Source: Siphonodentalium dalli (taxonomy: Eukaryota > Mollusca > Scaphopoda > Gadilida > Siphonodentaliidae). From it: a stretch of DNA of 64,000 nucleotides. This document shows, piece by piece, positions 37,093 through 47,562 of this stretch; position 1 is the stretch's first letter, and every line of letters begins with the position of its first letter. The position numbers and the translations under genes are program-made. The stretch lies in assembly GCA_032622095.1 (NCBI GenBank), contig CP136068.1:149057365-149121364 (forward strand), given 5' to 3'. The notes beneath the pieces were generated by a model, which had not been told where the DNA came from, made no database searches, and saw only the letters and a list, made by a program, of their open reading frames with translations.

Positions 37093-37680
37093 CTAGGTTT
37101 AATATATTATATGTTAGCATATATGAGAAGCAAGACAGTCAATGATACTAAGTCAAGATGGTCATAAAACTATCTAGGGACTGAGGGGAAAACCCGGTTT
37201 TTCAGTCATCCTCAAGGCCCGCAACCGAATGTGCAACTCAAAACAATTTTGAAATATGTTCTGATTCACTATGAGGCCACAGCAATTTTATTAGTTGGTT
37301 TATGAACCAACCAATTAAATTGGTGTCACCTCACCCAGAAAAATTGTGAAATTTCAAAATAAATCCATGTACCGGTAAGAAAAGCAGTACTAGTACATAA
37401 CTGGGCATGGATTTATATTATATAACTGAAATTTCAAAATAAATATATGTACCAGTAAGAATAGCAATTCATAGCTGGGCATGGATTTATAGGCTAGGTA
37501 CTAGATTACAAGTCTATTTTCAATCCAAAGATACAATTTGCTAATCCAGAACTTGGATTAATGGTTGGAAATAATGACAATATAGCACCTGTCTCCGATT
37601 TCTAAGTAGTAACTAAGAGCTCACCTTTTCTTCGAATAATCTGCAAACCAAATGCTAAACTGTAGCACCGCAATTCCAGA
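37093..37680 (-). other. probable intron and 5' untranslated exon of the transposase-like gene
   Basis: On the minus strand, TTCGAAGAAAAG/GTGAGC gives a strong donor with the exon ending at 37625, and AAACCTAG/TTGATT gives an acceptor at 37093. The upstream exon has an in-frame TAG and no later ATG, so it would be untranslated. The same donor could also reach the acceptor AACAG/AT at 33488, just before the SAMD3-like start codon, making the two proteins alternative splice products. That is inference. Confidence 0.4.
37346..37492 (+). repeat. two-copy tandem repeat (about 85 bp)
   Basis: TGAAATTTCAAAATAAATCC ... CTGGGCATGGATTTAT is repeated once, with a few base changes and a 9-bp length difference. 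It lies within the proposed first intron of the transposase-like gene. Confidence 0.8.
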
Positions 37681-37699
37681 ATCTGTATGCACACTGGAT

Positions 37700-38820
37700 A
37701 AATAAAAAAGAGCTTTCATACAGAAAACAATTCTAGCAAATTCTCTATATTAAAATGACTACCAATTCCTATTCAGGTAGAATTATCAATACCACAATAC
37801 AATTTGAATACAAGTGGATGAGTATGAGAACAAGGAATATTATATGCATGTCCAGAGTATGAAAGAGCCATTGTCAGAAATGCCAAATTTTTCGAAGATG
37901 AAAGTCTAGACAGGTCAATAAAGTCAAAACTCTAAGATACATGTAGTCCATTTGCATAATAGACTACCAGTGGGTGTGCCATCTGGGACCCAGCCATCTG
38001 ATACAACCAATAAATGTATGTCCAACTAAGATCGAGTTTTATGACCCCATTTGACTGAACTGTTGTCTTTGGTTTCCTATAACAAGATATGTTATGGGTA
38101 TAGGCAGTTGTACAAGCATGTTTATTGTTGGATGGATGTTATTTACCACCTGGTTTATGAGCATGCCTCTGGGTAATACCTAGTTTTAGTATAGTGCCAG
38201 TACATGGATGGTCATTCATTGCCTGGTACAGTGCTTTTGGGACCTAATTTGTTAGATGTTAGGTAGATCATGATTTTATTAAGTCTTAAGCTTTAAGGCC
38301 AGAAAAAAATAATTATCCCATTTAATACCAATGTTATCAGAAACAGAAGGTTTATGTTTTAATATTGAATACAAACAACACCACATGACACATACATTTA
38401 CAATGTTGATTCCTATACTTGACCTACTATAAAAATAATTTGTTTAACCACAGTAATGTTGATATTTTGCTCAGAGTTCCCCCTGCATAATTATTTGGGT
38501 CTGCACTTTTATACTTTCAATGGATTACCCCCCACCCCCCTCAGGGCTTATATTTCAACGAGAACAAAATCTAAATTCTCGTAAATATTCTCGCAATTTA
38601 CCCTGGATTCTCGTGAAAAAGTATGTGTGGATTCTCGCAAAATCAGATGAGATATATGCCCTGCTGCGCTATTATTTGGGCCTGCACTCTATTAAGAGTT
38701 TTGTATGGGTTTCTATGAGAGTGTTGTATACCATGGATCCAAGGTATAACATGGAATTTAAACTCATATGAGCGCATTTTAATCATATTTAGTATATACT
38801 ACACTAGCCAATTTGCCCGA
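37700..38820. other. non-coding stretch upstream of the transposase-like gene
   Basis: No gene or repeat recognised in about 1.1 kb. It is ordinary AT-rich DNA with a short C-rich patch near 38530. Confidence 0.5.
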
Positions 38821-38822
38821 AT

Positions 38823-39165
38823 TCGACAGCAGAATTATGGGTATCTTTTCAGGATTTAGTCGGAAATATGGCTTGGAATAGTGAGTCTGTCACTTGCAGA
38901 ATGAGGTCCCCAGAGGGTGAATTTGGTGATGCTATCCCATGAGGTGTAAGCAGAATGAGGTCCCCAGAGGGTGAATTTGGTGATGCTAGCCCGCTATGCT
39001 GGATAGCATCACTAAAATCACCCTCTGAGGACCTCATTCTGCAAATGACAGACTCACTATTTCAAGGCTTGCTTGTTGCCATTCATCGGAAAGCTTTCCG
39101 ATGAATGGCAACAATCCATATTTCCGACTAAATCCTGAAAAGTTACCCATAATCCTGCTGTCGTT
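38823..39165. mobile_element. foldback element with nested family G copy 3
   Basis: Outer arms CGACAGCAGAATTATGGGTA and TACCCATAATCCTGCTGTCG are continued by AGGATTTAGTCGGAAATATG and its complement, about 48 bp in total. Between them lies a family G foldback (GCTTGGAATAGTGAGTCTGT to ACTCACTATTTCAAGGCTTG) in which the GCAGAATGAGGTCCCCAGAG block is duplicated. A small hairpin CATCGGAAAGCTTTCCGATG sits at 39085-39105. It looks like an insertion into, or capture by, another foldback. Confidence 0.75.
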
Positions 39166-39194
39166 AAGGAGTCGATTAATTAGAGCATTACTGT

Positions 39195-39405
39195 ACATAC
39201 AGACAGAAGTTCCAAAATATATAGACAAGGTCAAGGGCACGGTCGCACTTAAAAGTGTACCCGCCCATATTGTTCCCCGGATCAAAGTAGCTCCTACATA
39301 CCAAATTTGAGTGGGATTGGTCAAGCAGTTTTTGAGTCTATAACAAACATATACATACATACATACTTACAGACAGAAGTTCCTAAATATATAATAGATG
39401 ACCTC
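39195..39405 (+). repeat. tail of a dispersed repeat with CAGACAGAAGTTCC ends
   Basis: ACATACAGACAGAAGTTCC plus AAATATATAGACAAGG at 39195, and ACATACTTACAGACAGAAGT plus TAAATATATAATAGATG at 39358, are two related ends in the same orientation. Between them lies GTAGCTCCTACATACCAAAT and an ACATACAT run. The motif pair also ends the TGACCTT repeat at 27630 and opens the one at 44950. Confidence 0.6.
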
Positions 39406-39749
39406 AACCAGTCCTTCCCAGGAGACGGGAGTGATTGCTGAATGCTCTCGCACCCGTATGCACTTGCAATTTTTAATTCACGGGTGCTAAAATTCGCACT
39501 CATCCCTCTGATCAAAATAAATTAGTTGATTCAATATTGAACTTTTTGAAGGTATATTTAGAACCCTTCCAATCACAGTTAAATTATGAGCATGTGAAAG
39601 TTTACTGGACATAAGTCTATCCCAAAATGACATTTCATGGGAAGGACTGTTCAACTATATAATATGTAACGTATAATAGATCAAACAAATCACATTCAAA
39701 AATTAACATCGATCACCAACCGACAAAAAGTTTTTATTTTAAAGGAATG

Positions 39750-39975
39750 GGTATATGTAGTTTTTACGGAATGCTGTAAAAATATGCTCATTCGTTGGAA
39801 CCGTGATACCATAGTGTCTAGTAACCAGAAAGAATGTTGAAATATAAAAAGATTTTATGCCTATAGTGCCACATACCAATCATAAATATCGCGTAAATAG
39901 CATGTTGTCTTACATACATGGCTTTTGTTTACATAACACTGTACAGCCCTTGACGATAGCATGTTATCTAAGTTG
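39750..39975. repeat. foldback family F, partial diverged copy 3
   Basis: CAGAAAGAATGTTGAAATAT, ACCAATCATAAATATCGCGT, TGGCTTTTGTTTACATAACA and TGACGATAGCATGTTATCT align with the centre of family F, with many substitutions. Outer arms are weak. Confidence 0.55.
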
Positions 39976-40499
39976 AGGACGAGATGTGTTGCAACATTCA
40001 CTATACGTTTTAGACTTCAAATTTGTGCAAGATCCGGAAGTGCCGCGATTTATAGCATTCTACATTGGTTAGCACGAAACATTCTTTGCAAATATTTTGA
40101 TTGAAAACCAAACCCCAGAACCGGTATTTTAAATTATTAATACAACGATATCGAATCGAAGCTTCGTGACGATTTCAAATCAAATGGATTACCGTTACTC
40201 GAAGCTTTTTATGCCCCTAGGATATACCATGGGACTCCAACAATATTTAAATTTTGCTTCTTCATGTGTAACTGGAAGCATCTGCCATTGCAGCCGATTC
40301 CACATAATAATTAATATGAGTAATGAGTAATGAGAATGAATCAATGACAATGTGGCTGGCTGATGGGGTCGCTGTCATAATGTTTTATACATAAAATGAT
40401 AAATGCAGACCTTGCAAGCTATGAAGTATGATCTATTATTAGTATTACTAATAGTAAATACTATGGGATGTTTTTGGATATAAATTATAATTAAGCGAA

Positions 40500-41625
40500 T
40501 TCTTCAGCGAAATGTAAATCTCACAAGTCACATAATAAATGCTTTATCGTGATAAAGTGATATGGGTGGTACATGCATCTAATAATAGTAATTATTATTA
40601 TATGACTATGACTATTCTTCCCAAAATACCATTATCGTTTGACGATCTAATCCGAATCGTCCGATCACACTGAGTGAGATTTCCCCCGATAAAATCAGAT
40701 CACACTCCTACGGAAATTGCTGAGAGGTGCCGAATTAACGACGACAAACTATTTATCCATTAAAATTAGACTTTGGCAAGAAAATTGAACTGCTGAAGTG
40801 AAAAAAATTCTGAAATTTATATGGTTATTGTTGTAAACTGGGCATCATATAATAAACCTTTTATCACAGCAGTGTCAGGGAGTTGATCCGTGTCTACGCA
40901 TCACGTCTCGTTGAGGTGGGCAGATTGCCGGATCAAACTTGGTGCCTGCGGCAACTCGTTTGAACCGGCAATCTGCCCACTCCATCTCGACGTGATACTA
41001 TTACACGGATCAACACACTGTTGTGATAATATGTATTATTATATGACTGTCATTATTTTCACTAAATACCACCATTGTTTGGTGATGGTTTTCCGATTAA
41101 TCGGATCATGATAGTATCGTGATCCGATTCCATACCATGCGTGTCTGAATCAAAACGAGGCTCCTGATCTATTTTCAATTGAGACACTTCTTCTTGAAAT
41201 TGTTGTCGTTCATTAAATTTGAATTCAAAGATTCCCCTTTTTCGTAATACAATTTCAGAGGTTGGTTGTAATAATTAAGTTCAATAGGTCATATAATTAT
41301 AATAAACATACTATTACTACAGTGAAGTGATCTAGTCTCCACATCACGTCTCGTTGAAAAGGTGAGATCACGGATGAGACTCGCAGCCTGCGGCGCCTCG
41401 TCTGAATCGTGATCTCACCTTCTCAACTCGGCGTGATATGGAGACTCAGATCACTTCACTGTAGTGATAATCTCTATTTGTATGTATCACGTTCGTGACG
41501 TTGTCGAGGTCAGATCGCCGAATCAAACTTGTGGCAACTAGCTCATCTGATACCGCAATCTAACATCATCAACTCAACATGATAGTACCACAAATATCAC
41601 TTCACTGTACTGATAATATGTATAG
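40500..41625 (+). repeat. diverged tandem of about 450-bp hairpin-bearing units
   Basis: Unit landmarks recur: TATTATATGACT(A/G)T at about 40595 and 41035, CCATTATCG/CCACCATTG blocks, AATAAACNT...ACAGCAGTG at about 40850 and 41300, then a large hairpin. The hairpins pair GTTGATCCGTGT, CATCACGTCTCGTTGAGGTG and GGGCAGATTGCCGG with complements (40880-41015), and AAGTGATCTAGTCTCCA plus CATCACGTCTCGTTGA with theirs (41337-41455). A third, decayed hairpin follows at 41475-41600. Each ends near CACTTCACTGTA(G/C)TGATAAT. No ORF is supported. The organised array of long hairpins is unusual. Confidence 0.75.
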
Positions 41626-43284
41626 ATTATCACTGACCTGCTGACTGACATTCACATTGACCTGGATGTTGACAGTAACCAGCTGGTAGTGGTAACCGAG
41701 TGATTCTCATTCTGATTGTTGACAATCATCAATGAATCATGAACAGTAAATTTAGGCTTAGTAGGCCATAGATTCCCGTTGCACTTCATCATGGCAGAAC
41801 TATGTACCGTGAGAAATAGTTCGATCATTATCTAGGGATCTAAATATTGCTCTATTCACAGAAATTGACTGATCATGTGTATAAATTTGTATGAATTGTT
41901 GTTTATGTTGTTGTTGTTGTAGTTGAATTTTCCCTCGTTGTTTTTCGAAACACCGTAAGACTAAGGCACGGCTAAAACGTGCAATTCTATTCCGACTTAT
42001 TATCGGTTGAAACAAATTCAATGTTTTGTTTCAATTGCTTGGCTGATTTCAACAAACAAAATTACAGGCACATTTGCCGAGTATTTCTGACCGATTCAAT
42101 AATTTCTCATCACTAAACTAGTTGCATATATTTCTTCGTGAATTGTGAACATACCTAGCGAGGTTGTCTGTGCGATAAGCCCCTATGTTTGAAATAAATC
42201 AGGCCTATATAAGGTTATATATGTAGTTATAATTTTTATTAAAATATTAATGTCTTAAAAATGTAACGTCCGACCCGGACATCATAAAACCACCAGCTCT
42301 TTTTATACCAGAACATAATTAGATCCAATTCATGAGTCCAATTTATAATAAATATTAATATGCGATTTTGATGGCATATATATATCGACTTTCAAAAGAG
42401 AAGTTCCGACACGTTTTTATTTTATAAGCGCAGCAAAAATGCAATATAATCTTTCTGATAAAGAGCGTCCGTTCTTTCGCTTAGTAAAAGCAGTATATTA
42501 AAGATCGTTTTCAATTATGATCGTTTATAGACCTGCCGTAGTCTGTGAACCCGACAATTCTTAACAGTGCTATAAATCGCAAACGAATTTATATCGGGTA
42601 CATGTATAACACTCGTTTCCGACATAAACATGAATGATGCTTAGAACTGTGGACTTTCGCGATGCACGTATAGATACCATATAAACGATGAGGTTACAAG
42701 TATATACCGTATACTTTTTACCGCATTTTTCCTATAGTTTGGATCAGAAAGCTGAACATTACTGTATATATGAAAGTTTGGCTAATTTGGTGTCAAATCG
42801 GACATGATTTTTAAAACAATTAAGAATGCTCCCTACTATAAATATTGAGGTAACACTCACCGACAATACGACATATAAATGGTTTCATATAGCCTATAGC
42901 CTACAGATATATTGCCAATCAAAACCGATATATAGCGTACTTACCTATGGTAATTATGTGAAGATCGCCACACAACACACAGGATCTCGAGAAGTGCTGA
43001 TCAAATATGTTCGAGAACAAAACAAAGCAACTGTATGGAAGATCGAAGCGCGAAAATGGTACCGTACGTATCAACAGGCTGTTTAAAACTATATCTGAAT
43101 TCTTAACGATGTACATGCGATGGAATTTAAATCTAACAGCTGCCTGCATGGTAGGCACTGGCTGTATAATAGTCTACCGGTACGTAATTGATACCGTAAA
43201 CAGGATATGCCAACCCCAATCTCGCCACAGAGTCGCAATCCATGTTGATTAATAGTGACAGCTATATAGCTTTGTCCGTTAAAA
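41626..43284. other. non-coding stretch
   Basis: No supported gene or repeat in about 1.6 kb, apart from one TAAAGAGCGT motif at 42459 that recurs elsewhere in the window. Confidence 0.5.
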
Positions 43285-43395
43285 CACTGCTTGGGGCTGT
43301 AAGCTGAGCATGAATGGAATCTTTGTGCTAAAAGGTTGATTTTTACAGTTTTAAGCTGTAAATTTGGGCCCATATTACAGCTCGTTGTATGAGTG
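43285..43395. mobile_element. small CACT-ended element or right end, GCTGTAA-rich
   Basis: It starts CACTGCTTGGGGCTGTAAGC and ends TTACAGCTCGTTGTATGAGTG. Both ends share CACT...GCTGTAA in inverted form, and further TTACAG/CTGTAA motifs lie inside. It abuts the 42-bp array exactly. Read alone it is a MITE of about 111 bp; read with the left end at 25572 it may be the right terminus of a large element. Confidence 0.5.
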
Positions 43396-43697
43396 CAGCT
43401 CTGGTATTCCTCAAGTATGCGGGGCCTTTATTGACTGAGCTCTGGTCTTCCTCACGTCTGCGGGGGCCTTTATCGACTGAGCTCTGGTATTCCTCAAGTA
43501 TGCGGGGGCCTTTATCGACTCAGCTCTGGTATTCCTCAAGTATGCGGGGCCTTTATTGACTGAGCTCTGGTCTTCCTCACGTCTGCGGGGGCCTTTATCG
43601 ACTGAGCTCTGGTATTCCTCAAGTATGCGGGGGCCTTTATCGACTCAGCTCTGGTATTCCTCAAGTATGCGGGGCCTTTATCGACTGAGCTCTGGTC
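43396..43697 (+). repeat. 42-bp tandem array, part 2 (about 7 units)
   Basis: Same unit, strand and register as the array at 24921-25571. Here three units form a 125-bp higher-order repeat, with GGGGCCTTTATTGACTGAGC at 43421 and again at 43546. The first partial unit (CAGCTCTGGTATTCCTCAAG) has the variant found in the last three units of part 1. The array ends at GAGCTCTGGTCT, followed by unrelated CCGGGAAC. Confidence 0.95.
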
Positions 43698-44939
43698 TCC
43701 GGGAACATAAAAGGTATACAGGGCCAATCACGTATCCCGAGATGCGCATCACAAAACATGTATATTGCGTCGAGTATGAGAAATTTTGTTTACCCAGTTA
43801 ATTAATCAGACATTTTAATAACCATGTTTCCACATACATAGGTGTCAGTAATATTGTGTTTCAATAGAACCCTGCTCCGGACTGTGTGGGGGACATGATG
43901 TATATATACGTCTTTCAGTTACCGGTACTTCTTTGTTTCGCGCCACTGCATGCCTCTGCGAAACAAAAAAGATTCCGATCAGACGCGATCTTAACTCATT
44001 TTACGAGTCTTAAGTTACATAAAATCGGCTTATGTTGGGCACTATATCACAATCACATTGTTACAGTATTTCCAGTATTTTTTGGAAAAGCATTAGCATT
44101 GCCAAAGCATGTTCAATGCCTGCCAGCGTACTGGTTGTGTATTGTCGTCAACACACTAAACGTCGATAAACGTGATGACAATGATTCTCGGTTCATCACC
44201 AACGAATCCGAACTTTATAACGAACATGCTGTGGCTTCTAATTAAACAATACATTTATAGGACCAAATTCAAGCCAATTAACTTATCGCTAAATGTTTTC
44301 CTCAAAGAATTGAATTATAGATACCAATGTGAGAAGTATACCGCACGATGCCAATCGAAACAACAAGAATTTTCGAAAAACTGGTTCCTTTTAGAAAAGG
44401 CCATAAATATACGCACGAGTCAACACAAATAAACTTGTCCTGAAAATGTTCTCTTCACCAGTTCAAAAACTCACTTAATTACTATACCCAAGAAATACTA
44501 GTATCGCCCCAATACAACAACGCCGTCTATAGTTAGATGTCGTACCGATGCGCCGTACACAGGAACAAAGGTCTAAGGATTTAAAATCTGGATTACTATA
44601 TAAAATGAACACATTATTCGATTTATCCCTATTTACATGTAAGTCACTGGGAGTGCATATGACGTACGAAAGACGTGTAAATGAAGTGAGCGAGATGTGA
44701 GAGAATTGGAAGAATGTAACTTTATTTATAATAACATGTACCCTGTCTGTATTTACATTCTTCATTGATGTCTGTTTATTCCAATAAAAACAATTTAAAA
44801 AAAAATAATCTAGATTTGGGTTGCACACTGTGAGAACAATCCGTTGAAAGCGACGTGCAATCTTTGCCGAACACAGATCGACAGTCAACATATGGGGGAA
44901 CGGCTTTGGCTAGTCAGGCGCAATTCTTTCATAAATTTA
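43698..44939. other. non-coding stretch
   Basis: Short open frames on both strands lack domains, repeats or splice context. Nothing supported. Confidence 0.5.
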
Positions 44940-45815
44940 TCTAATATATAATTTGGGACTTCTGTCTGTTTGTGTGTTAGCTATGGCCGGGAAAACTGCC
45001 GGACGGATTTCAACCAAACTTGCTATCTATGGGTAAAAAACAACATGAAGTGTCGTCGCATTGCTTTTGAGAAGCTCCGGGCACTCATTCTCCATTCCCA
45101 CTGCCGCCGTCTTGGTATTGTGGGGGTTAATCGCGTGGTAGTTAAAGAGCGTTCGTGTCCGTAGTGTCGTTGATAAAGAGCGTCTAGACACTGTTAAACC
45201 GTTACAGAGGACATATGCATGCATTTCCATTGCATAGAACTCGCTTCTACGAATCTTCCCAAGGCTGGCAAAATTATTAATAAATGCGTTTATGTCTCTT
45301 CGATAATTGCCTAATACAATTAAAGCGTGGAGTCTGTCCATTTTCCCATGAAAAATCGAATTCTACGACCACCGGGTTCGAGATATCTTATTATTTCCGA
45401 CATCGTCATTTTTGTCACTCGAAATCACTTCGGCCTCAATTCATCCCTTTCGATGCCTTCTAACCGTCAAATCGTTACCACGACCTGACCTTGACCTTCA
45501 AAATGGTCAATTCAAGGTCAAATATTGTAAAACGCACGGATTTCGACGAAATTTTATACCTAGGGGTACTTTTTTCCGGGGACTGTTTTCGACTGGTCAA
45601 ATCGTGATCCCGACCAGACCTTGACCTTCAAAATGGTCAATTCAAGGTCAAATCGGGTAAAACGGACGGATTTCGACGAAATTTGATACCTATGGCTACT
45701 TTTGTCCGGGGAGTGTTTTGGACGGGTCAAATCGTTACCCCAACCTGACATTGACCTTCAAAATGGTCAATTCATGGTCAAAGCCCGGACGAAGTCGGGT
45801 CACCTGCTAGTTTTA
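44940..45815 (+). repeat. dispersed repeat with about 130-bp TGACCTTGACC tandem units
   Basis: It opens with ATCTAATATATAATTTGGGA and CTTCTGTCTGTTTGTGTG, then TGGCCGGGAAAACTGCCGGA. At 45460-45790 three units repeat with periods of 131 and 129 bp (CAAATCG at 45468, 45599 and 45728). Each holds GACCTTGACCTTCAAAATGG and TCAATTCAAGGTCAAA, then GGATTTCGACGAAATTT. It ends GACGAAGTCGGGTCACCTGC. It is the reverse-orientation relative of 27160-27630. Two TAAAGAGCGT motifs lie at 45143 and 45174. Confidence 0.75.
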
Positions 45816-46189
45816 AAATAATTTCCTGATAGGTATTGAACAGTTAAGGAATTTTTCATGGGATGGTTTTGGAAATCATGGAAACGTTATGGAACATGAA
45901 CCCTGTCCCTGACAATTAGTATACGGTGTTCATTGGTCTGTAATATTATGCAGTGATATAAAGTCTATTTGTGCTTTTGAGCAGCTGATACAAAAAATTG
46001 CCGTCTAAAAATATATGGCACATTGTCAAATTAAAAACATGTCAAATTAAAAATAGGTGACGTAAATAACCCTGGTTTCTTCTATGAGTATATGTGACCA
46101 TACTAAGTTAACTGTTATGTCTCTTCGTCCGTTGCGACTCAGTTCATGGGTTGTGAATTGTGCTGGTTTATAAATTATTCTACTTATAG

Positions 46190-46269
46190 ATTCTGAAGAC
46201 TGTGGAGATGCGTATGATATTGTATGTGATGACGGCCACGGCCCTCTACTGATTGTTAACGATTCACCT
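46190..46269 (+). CDS. PRDM9-type gene, zinc-knuckle exon (internal)
   Basis: The acceptor TACTTATAG/ATTC and strong donor CACCT/GTGAGT bound an 80-bp exon. Read with two leading bases it gives SEDCGDAYDIVC then DDGHGPLLIVNDSP with no stop; the other two frames stop. The C...C..HGP pattern followed by a short linker is what precedes the SET domain in PRDM7/PRDM9-type proteins, although the first CxxC pair is reduced to one Cys here. It leaves phase 0, matching the exon at 49233. It requires an upstream exon ending in phase 1; the candidate at 18583 fits but is 27.5 kb away. Confidence 0.65.
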
Positions 46270-47417
46270 GTGAGTATATAAACATATTATTGGATGACGT
46301 AATTACATATTTTCTCCAATACACATCCTGGCTTCATATTATCTCCGTCATGCACATGTTGCACGTCGTAGAAAATGAACGCAGACCGATCGGTTAAAGA
46401 GGGTCTGAGATATAGCACGCTTTGTGAGTAAGATAGATGAATCAGGGAGCTAAATGTGTTCTAGAGTCGGGGAGCGAGTACACCGTGGAATGCTAAAGGT
46501 GAAGGTAATTAAAGAATGACCTTGACCTGATAAATGCGACACGTTATTAAACTGGTGAATTAATGGGGGAATGGATTTTTGTGAGCGGGAAATTTATTTA
46601 ACTAGCTGCTGTAGTTCTGGGTTTTTTCCAGATCAAATTTGGCTGTGGGATAGCCCAGTTTTACATTTGGGGAGTTATTTTAAAAAGTAAACACATGACC
46701 TATGATTTTTCTTGCATTTTTGTGATGAACTGGTGTCAATCTAGCTGGGTAAACATCACTGGTATGCTCTGCAGGCTTCAATTCAGTGAATTTGGCCGAA
46801 ACGTTCACATCGTCGCCTATGGGAAACCATTTAGTTCAGTGACTCCAAGAGGCATATTTTTTCCTATAATATTAGCGGTGTGTAATAAATTTAGAGTTAC
46901 GCCGCTTGGATCGGTTTGACAAAAATACTTGCCCATATTGAGAGCGATGAATTGCATGTGCCACGGGCAATCCCCCGAGTCGTTTATAATTAACAAAGTT
47001 ACCACACAGAGGCCGATTGTGAAATTTTGTTCGCAATTTTTATCGACTGTGGTGGGGGTTTCCTTAGACCACCGTTAGGTTACAGTGAAGTAATTATTTC
47101 CCATAAGCCTCAGTGTTAACATATAATGCCCTGCAGCCCTGACTATCCACGAATTGTGATAAATGAGTACATGGTCACCAAGATTGGCATCTGCGCAAAG
47201 TTTCTGCATGAAAAAAATCATATCGCCAAGCATGGAATGTACCTTTAAATTTGGGATTTATAATCTAGAGTCAGAACTGCATGAACAAAATATTGACATT
47301 TTTTACCTCACATCAAAAAAATTCAATCTAGGAACCACGTGCTTTACAATATGCCAATGTTTTGTTTGGAGTCTGAAATTTCAAGAGGATTGATTGCATG
47401 TATTTTATATATAGAGG

Positions 47418-47562
47418 ATCTCACATGAGTTCCTATTTTATACGGAATTTATCAACCGAGTTCACTAAATTCGATTTGAGCCGAGGTTTACCGAGGCTCA
47501 AATAGAATTTAGAGGACGAGGTTGATAAAGTACGTATAAAATAGGACGAGTGTGAGATACCT
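47418..47562. mobile_element. 145-bp palindromic foldback
   Basis: CTCACATGAGTTCCTATTTT, ATACGGAATTTATCAACC and GAGTTCACTAAATTCGATTT pair in inverted order with AAATAGAATTTAGAGGACGA, GGTTGATAAAGTACGTAT and AAAATAGGACGAGTGTGAG. The centre is GAGCCGAGGTTTACCGAGGC. The palindrome is almost continuous, without a loop. MITE-like; function unknown. Confidence 0.8.

Larger units (their letters stand above)
25572..43395 (-). mobile_element. candidate 17.8-kb CACTA/EnSpm-like element splitting the 42-bp array
   Basis: Seen: the 42-bp array ends in ...CGACTCA at 25571 and resumes with CAGCTCTGG at 43396 in the same orientation and register. Only CA is shared at both sides, as expected for a 2-bp target duplication. 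The variants flanking the break match. The intervening block begins CACTG and ends GAGTG. It contains a C2H2 plus DDE transposase-like gene and a SAMD3-like gene on one strand. Against: beyond CACT, the right end (complement CACTCATACAACGAGCTGTAA) is not a clean inverted copy of the left end, and each end could be its own small MITE. The boundaries are a hypothesis. Confidence 0.35.

Noticed and set aside
44970-45341. Short ORFs on both strands at the start of the 44.9-kb repeat
   Set aside because: They overlap one another and lie in a dispersed repeat.
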